Shown: piece by piece, positions 6,355 to 8,593 of the stretch
How the letters are laid out: each line of letters begins with the position of its first letter
Position numbering within the stretch: the stretch's first letter is position 1
Assembly: GCA_016932295.1 (NCBI GenBank)
Contig: JAFGDC010000209.1
Location: 1 to 8,593, forward strand
Source: a candidate division CSSED10-310 bacterium
GTDB lineage: Bacteria > CSSED10-310 > JAFGDC01
Length of the DNA: 8,593 nucleotides
Reading direction: 5' to 3'
Translations under genes and position numbers: made by a program
Notes under the pieces: generated by a model
Databases searched by the model: none
What the model was told of the DNA's origin: nothing
The model's input: only the letters and a program-made list of their open reading frames with translations

Positions 6355-8193
6355 TCATCGGCCGTCCACAACCTGGGAGATATCGATGATCTCCCTTTCC
6401 AGCGACATTTCCTTTACCGCGTCCCTGAGCATGGTGAAGCAATAGGGGCAGCTCGTAACGATAGGCTGGTCATCGGCATCCTGAAGTAGTTGCCGCATCC
6501 TGGTGTGGCTGATCTTGGGAATGCTGGCATCCTCGCCCTTTGAATACTTCTCTTCGAGGAACATCATGCCGCCGCCGCCACCACAGCAAAAAGAGGTCAA
6601 CTTGCTCTTCGCCGGGTCATGGAGTGAACCGCCGCGGGTCAGGAACGAACGTTGCAGGGAATATGAGCCTTGGTACCGCGACATGAAACAAGGATCGTGG
6701 AAGATGTAGTCACCCTTCTTGATCCGTAGCCTGCCGGCACCGGCCAGGTGTTCCAGTAATTCGGAATGATGTATTACTTCATAGCGGCCGCCGAGATCAC
6801 GGTAATCCGTGCCCAGCCGGCGGGCGCAATGAGGGCACGCGGTCACAATCTTGGTCACCTTGTGTTCGTTGAACATTTCGATGTTCACCTTGGCCAGCTC
6901 CTGGTAGACGAACTCGTTCCCCAGTGACCTTGCCGGATCACCGCAACAACCTTCCTCCGCGATCACTCCGAAACTCACCCCGGCCATGGTCAGCACATCC
7001 ACCACGGTATGCGCAACCTTGATATAATCGGGTGAGTATCGCGCAAAACAGCCGAGAAACAGCAGATATTCATGCGTTTCGGCATCGAACTCCGGCACGT
7101 CAAACTCCTCCGGCGTTCCAAGACCCCAGGGATTGGCGTTCTTCTCCAGGCCTTTGAACATGGCGGTGGCTTCCCTGGGAAACTCGGAAATGGTCTGAAC
7201 TTTGTAACGACGGAACTCGGTGATCTTGCCGATGAACTCGATACCCAGTGGACAGTGATATTCGCAGCCACCGCAATTGGTGCACTGCCAGATCATGGCA
7301 TCGATCTCGGCGGGGATGCTCTCGTCCTTGGCACGCAACTGCTTCTTGCCGTACTGGATGAGCATTTTGGGATTTAAATCCTTGTTGGTGTTGTAAGCGG
7401 GGCACTGATCCTGACAACGACCGCATTCGATGCAGGTATAAAAATCAAAGCGATCCTTCCAGGTCAGGGCATCCAGGCGACCAGCGCCCATTTCCGGTTC
7501 ACGGTCATCACCGGCGGCTTCCATCTCCTCGAACATCTTCTCATAATCCGGAGTGTCGAGCGCGGCGAAGGTAAGGCTCTTGAACATTGTGTTGAAAGGA
7601 CTGAAGACCAGGTGGAGATGCTTGGAATTGACGATCAGGGCCAGGAACACCAGCACCGACATGGAATGCACCCACCAGGTGGTTTTGGCGACGAACCCGG
7701 TGCCATCCATGTGGTAACCGGCGATGTAGGTCAGCATGAGGATGGCGATAAGGCTGAGCACGGCGGCCGATTCCGGAGATGGATGAGTGAGTGACTTCGG
7801 TTTCATCACAAACCGTCTCACTGCCAGATAAAATACTCCCAGCAGGGTCAGCCAGGCGATCAGAATGAGAAAGACATGGTACAAATCCGGCAGCCACTGC
7901 GGTGCGCCGAACCCGATCGAGAAGTGCTCGAGAGTGCCGATGGAAAAAAACAAGAAACCCCAGAATACCAGGGCGTGGGCGGTACCGGCGAGGACGCGGC
8001 CGGTGATGACCTGGCGTTGCAGGATGACATTTACCAGGAATTTCTTGATCCGTACCGGCATGTCCGACCAGACATCCAGAGGCCGCCCCTTACGGACCTG
8101 CCTGATCTTGACGAGAACCTCGCGGACGAAGTACCCCACGAAACCAACGATACAAACGAGCAGGATCAATTTGCTGAACCACGAAAAATGCAT
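6355..8193 (-). CDS. Membrane-bound Fe-S/heme oxidoreductase, EtfD/FadF (ETF:menaquinone oxidoreductase) type
   Basis: 612 residues. The N-terminal NarI-like membrane domain has about five helices (near 6-24, 66-88, 104-124, 142-160, 173-195) with histidines placed to bind heme b (H73, H90, H106, H176, H192). Next comes a dicluster ferredoxin domain: CIECGRCQDQCP (C254, C257, C260, C264) and CTNCGGCEYHCP (C304, C307, C310, C314). Then two HdrB/D-type CCG domains: C382, C416-C417, C453/C456 and C502, C536-C537, C582/C585, which in HdrB bind noncubane [4Fe-4S] clusters. This fused order matches EtfD/FadF, also called EMO, which passes electrons from electron-transferring flavoprotein (fed by acyl-CoA dehydrogenases) to menaquinone. 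HdrDE and DsrMK share the parts on separate chains. All cluster cysteines are intact. The ATG has AGGAGG five bases upstream. No etfAB is visible, so the donor is inferred. Architecture is certain, physiological partner less so. Confidence 0.92.
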   Translation of the reverse strand: MHFSWFSKLILLVCIVGFVGYFVREVLVKIRQVRKGRPLDVWSDMPVRIKKFLVNVILQRQVITGRVLAGTAHALVFWGFLFFSIGTLEHFSIGFGAPQWLPDLYHVFLILIAWLTLLGVFYLAVRRFVMKPKSLTHPSPESAAVLSLIAILMLTYIAGYHMDGTGFVAKTTWWVHSMSVLVFLALIVNSKHLHLVFSPFNTMFKSLTFAALDTPDYEKMFEEMEAAGDDREPEMGAGRLDALTWKDRFDFYTCIECGRCQDQCPAYNTNKDLNPKMLIQYGKKQLRAKDESIPAEIDAMIWQCTNCGGCEYHCPLGIEFIGKITEFRRYKVQTISEFPREATAMFKGLEKNANPWGLGTPEEFDVPEFDAETHEYLLFLGCFARYSPDYIKVAHTVVDVLTMAGVSFGVIAEEGCCGDPARSLGNEFVYQELAKVNIEMFNEHKVTKIVTACPHCARRLGTDYRDLGGRYEVIHHSELLEHLAGAGRLRIKKGDYIFHDPCFMSRYQGSYSLQRSFLTRGGSLHDPAKSKLTSFCCGGGGGMMFLEEKYSKGEDASIPKISHTRMRQLLQDADDQPIVTSCPYCFTMLRDAVKEMSLEREIIDISQVVDGR

Positions 8194-8320
8194 AGCGTCC
8201 TCCTGGATTACGTGCTCAATCCGCCCTGGCGGTCCGCACCATGTTCCGGTAGGTCACTCACGGCAGCCACGAGTCCTGTACAATCGGTTCATGGATTCGG
8301 AAGAACAGGGAATTGCCGTG

Positions 8321-8350
8321 ATCCTAGCTGACACACCGCGTCAATGTCAA
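8321..8350 (-). promoter_or_regulatory. Promoter for the Fe-S oxidoreductase gene
   Basis: On the minus strand a perfect TTGACA (8350-8345) is followed after 18 bases by TAGGAT (8326-8321, 4 of 6). Transcription would start near 8314, giving a leader of about 120 bases. The -35 box overlaps the stop codon (8349-8347) of the small upstream ORF. The spacer contains an inverted repeat, TGAC-N7-GTCA (8329-8343), which could be an operator half-site pair; that part is speculative. Confidence 0.5.
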
Positions 8351-8562
8351 GCCGGCTCCCATGCCCCCTTTGGTTTCGATATAAGGATTCCGGCTCGGAT
8401 TCTGTCTGCCGGTGGTAGTGCCGGGATCAGCTTGAAAGACACTGTGTCGCCCTGCGAAAACAGATGCATTGCGTATCGCTCACCGTCTACTACGGGAACC
8501 AGGCGTGACTCTCGTTCCAACGGGGTCGTACCCCGAATCTTGTAATCATCGTCGTGATGCAT
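8347..8562 (-). CDS. Small hypothetical protein (71 residues)
   Basis: An open frame of 71 codons from ATG 8562 to TGA 8347. An in-frame TGA lies three codons upstream, so the protein cannot extend further. The ribosome binding site is weak: GAAAG three bases before the ATG, or GGAAG eleven bases before it. The product begins with an acidic run (MHHDDDY) and then alternates charged and hydrophobic residues, with short strand-like segments such as SRLVPVV and TVSFKLIPAL. It has no signal peptide, membrane segment or metal motif, and I recognise no family. The strong promoter for the next gene sits right at its end, which is what one expects at a true gene boundary. It may be real, but its length and weak start leave doubt. 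Confidence 0.45.
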   Translation of the reverse strand: MHHDDDYKIRGTTPLERESRLVPVVDGERYAMHLFSQGDTVSFKLIPALPPADRIRAGILISKPKGAWEPA

Positions 8563-8593
8563 TGGCTTTCAATCTTCCACAGCAACCGGGCGA

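Noticed and set aside
7865..8545. Plus-strand open frame of 226 codons
   Set aside because: It runs antisense across the start of the Fe-S oxidoreductase, its promoter and the small ORF. It has no ribosome binding site and no recognisable motif.

Overview
The window is bacterial chromosomal DNA, GC-rich by eye, with closely packed genes that mostly have strong AGGAGG-type ribosome binding sites. Two genes encode proteins with N-terminal signal peptides, and one encodes a membrane-bound heme/Fe-S electron-transfer protein of a kind common in anaerobic or menaquinone-using bacteria. This fits a Gram-negative-type bacterium with a quinone-linked respiratory chain. The sequence alone does not fix the phylum. 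I see no tRNA, rRNA, transposase, phage gene or CRISPR array.

Layout. (1) Positions 1-1391, minus strand: an ABC-F family ATPase, the ribosome-associated type, cut at the window edge inside its second ATPase cassette. (2) Positions 1392-1924: a divergent intergenic region with no convincing gene. It holds an imperfect tandem duplication (two 51-base copies, 87 bases apart), a near-perfect palindrome, and a candidate promoter for each flanking gene. (3) Positions 1925-6224, plus strand: an apparent three-gene operon. The first gene is a diverged serine hydroxymethyltransferase-like PLP enzyme. Then come two similar-sized (about 460-480 residue), cysteine-rich exported proteins, the second overlapping the first by four bases. 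The first exported protein has features reminiscent of the N-terminal RIFT-barrel domain of exo-rhamnogalacturonan-lyase/YetA-like proteins; the second is unassigned. (4) Positions 6225-6354: a convergent spacer without a clear terminator. (5) Positions 6355-8193, minus strand: a fused NarI-like membrane domain, ferredoxin-type two-cluster domain and HdrD-like double CCG domain. This is the architecture of ETF:menaquinone oxidoreductase (EMO/EtfD/FadF). (6) Positions 8347-8562, minus strand: a small hypothetical ORF. A good sigma70-type promoter for the Fe-S gene overlaps its stop codon.

How the genes work together. The ABC-F protein and the Fe-S oxidoreductase look like independent housekeeping genes. 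The Fe-S protein probably passes electrons from a soluble flavoprotein donor (classically ETF, loaded by acyl-CoA dehydrogenases) to menaquinone; no etfAB is visible here. The unusual unit is the middle operon: a cytoplasmic amino-acid/one-carbon PLP enzyme linked to a pair of exported proteins of unknown function. Nothing in the sequence explains that link, and it is the best candidate in the window for something undescribed.
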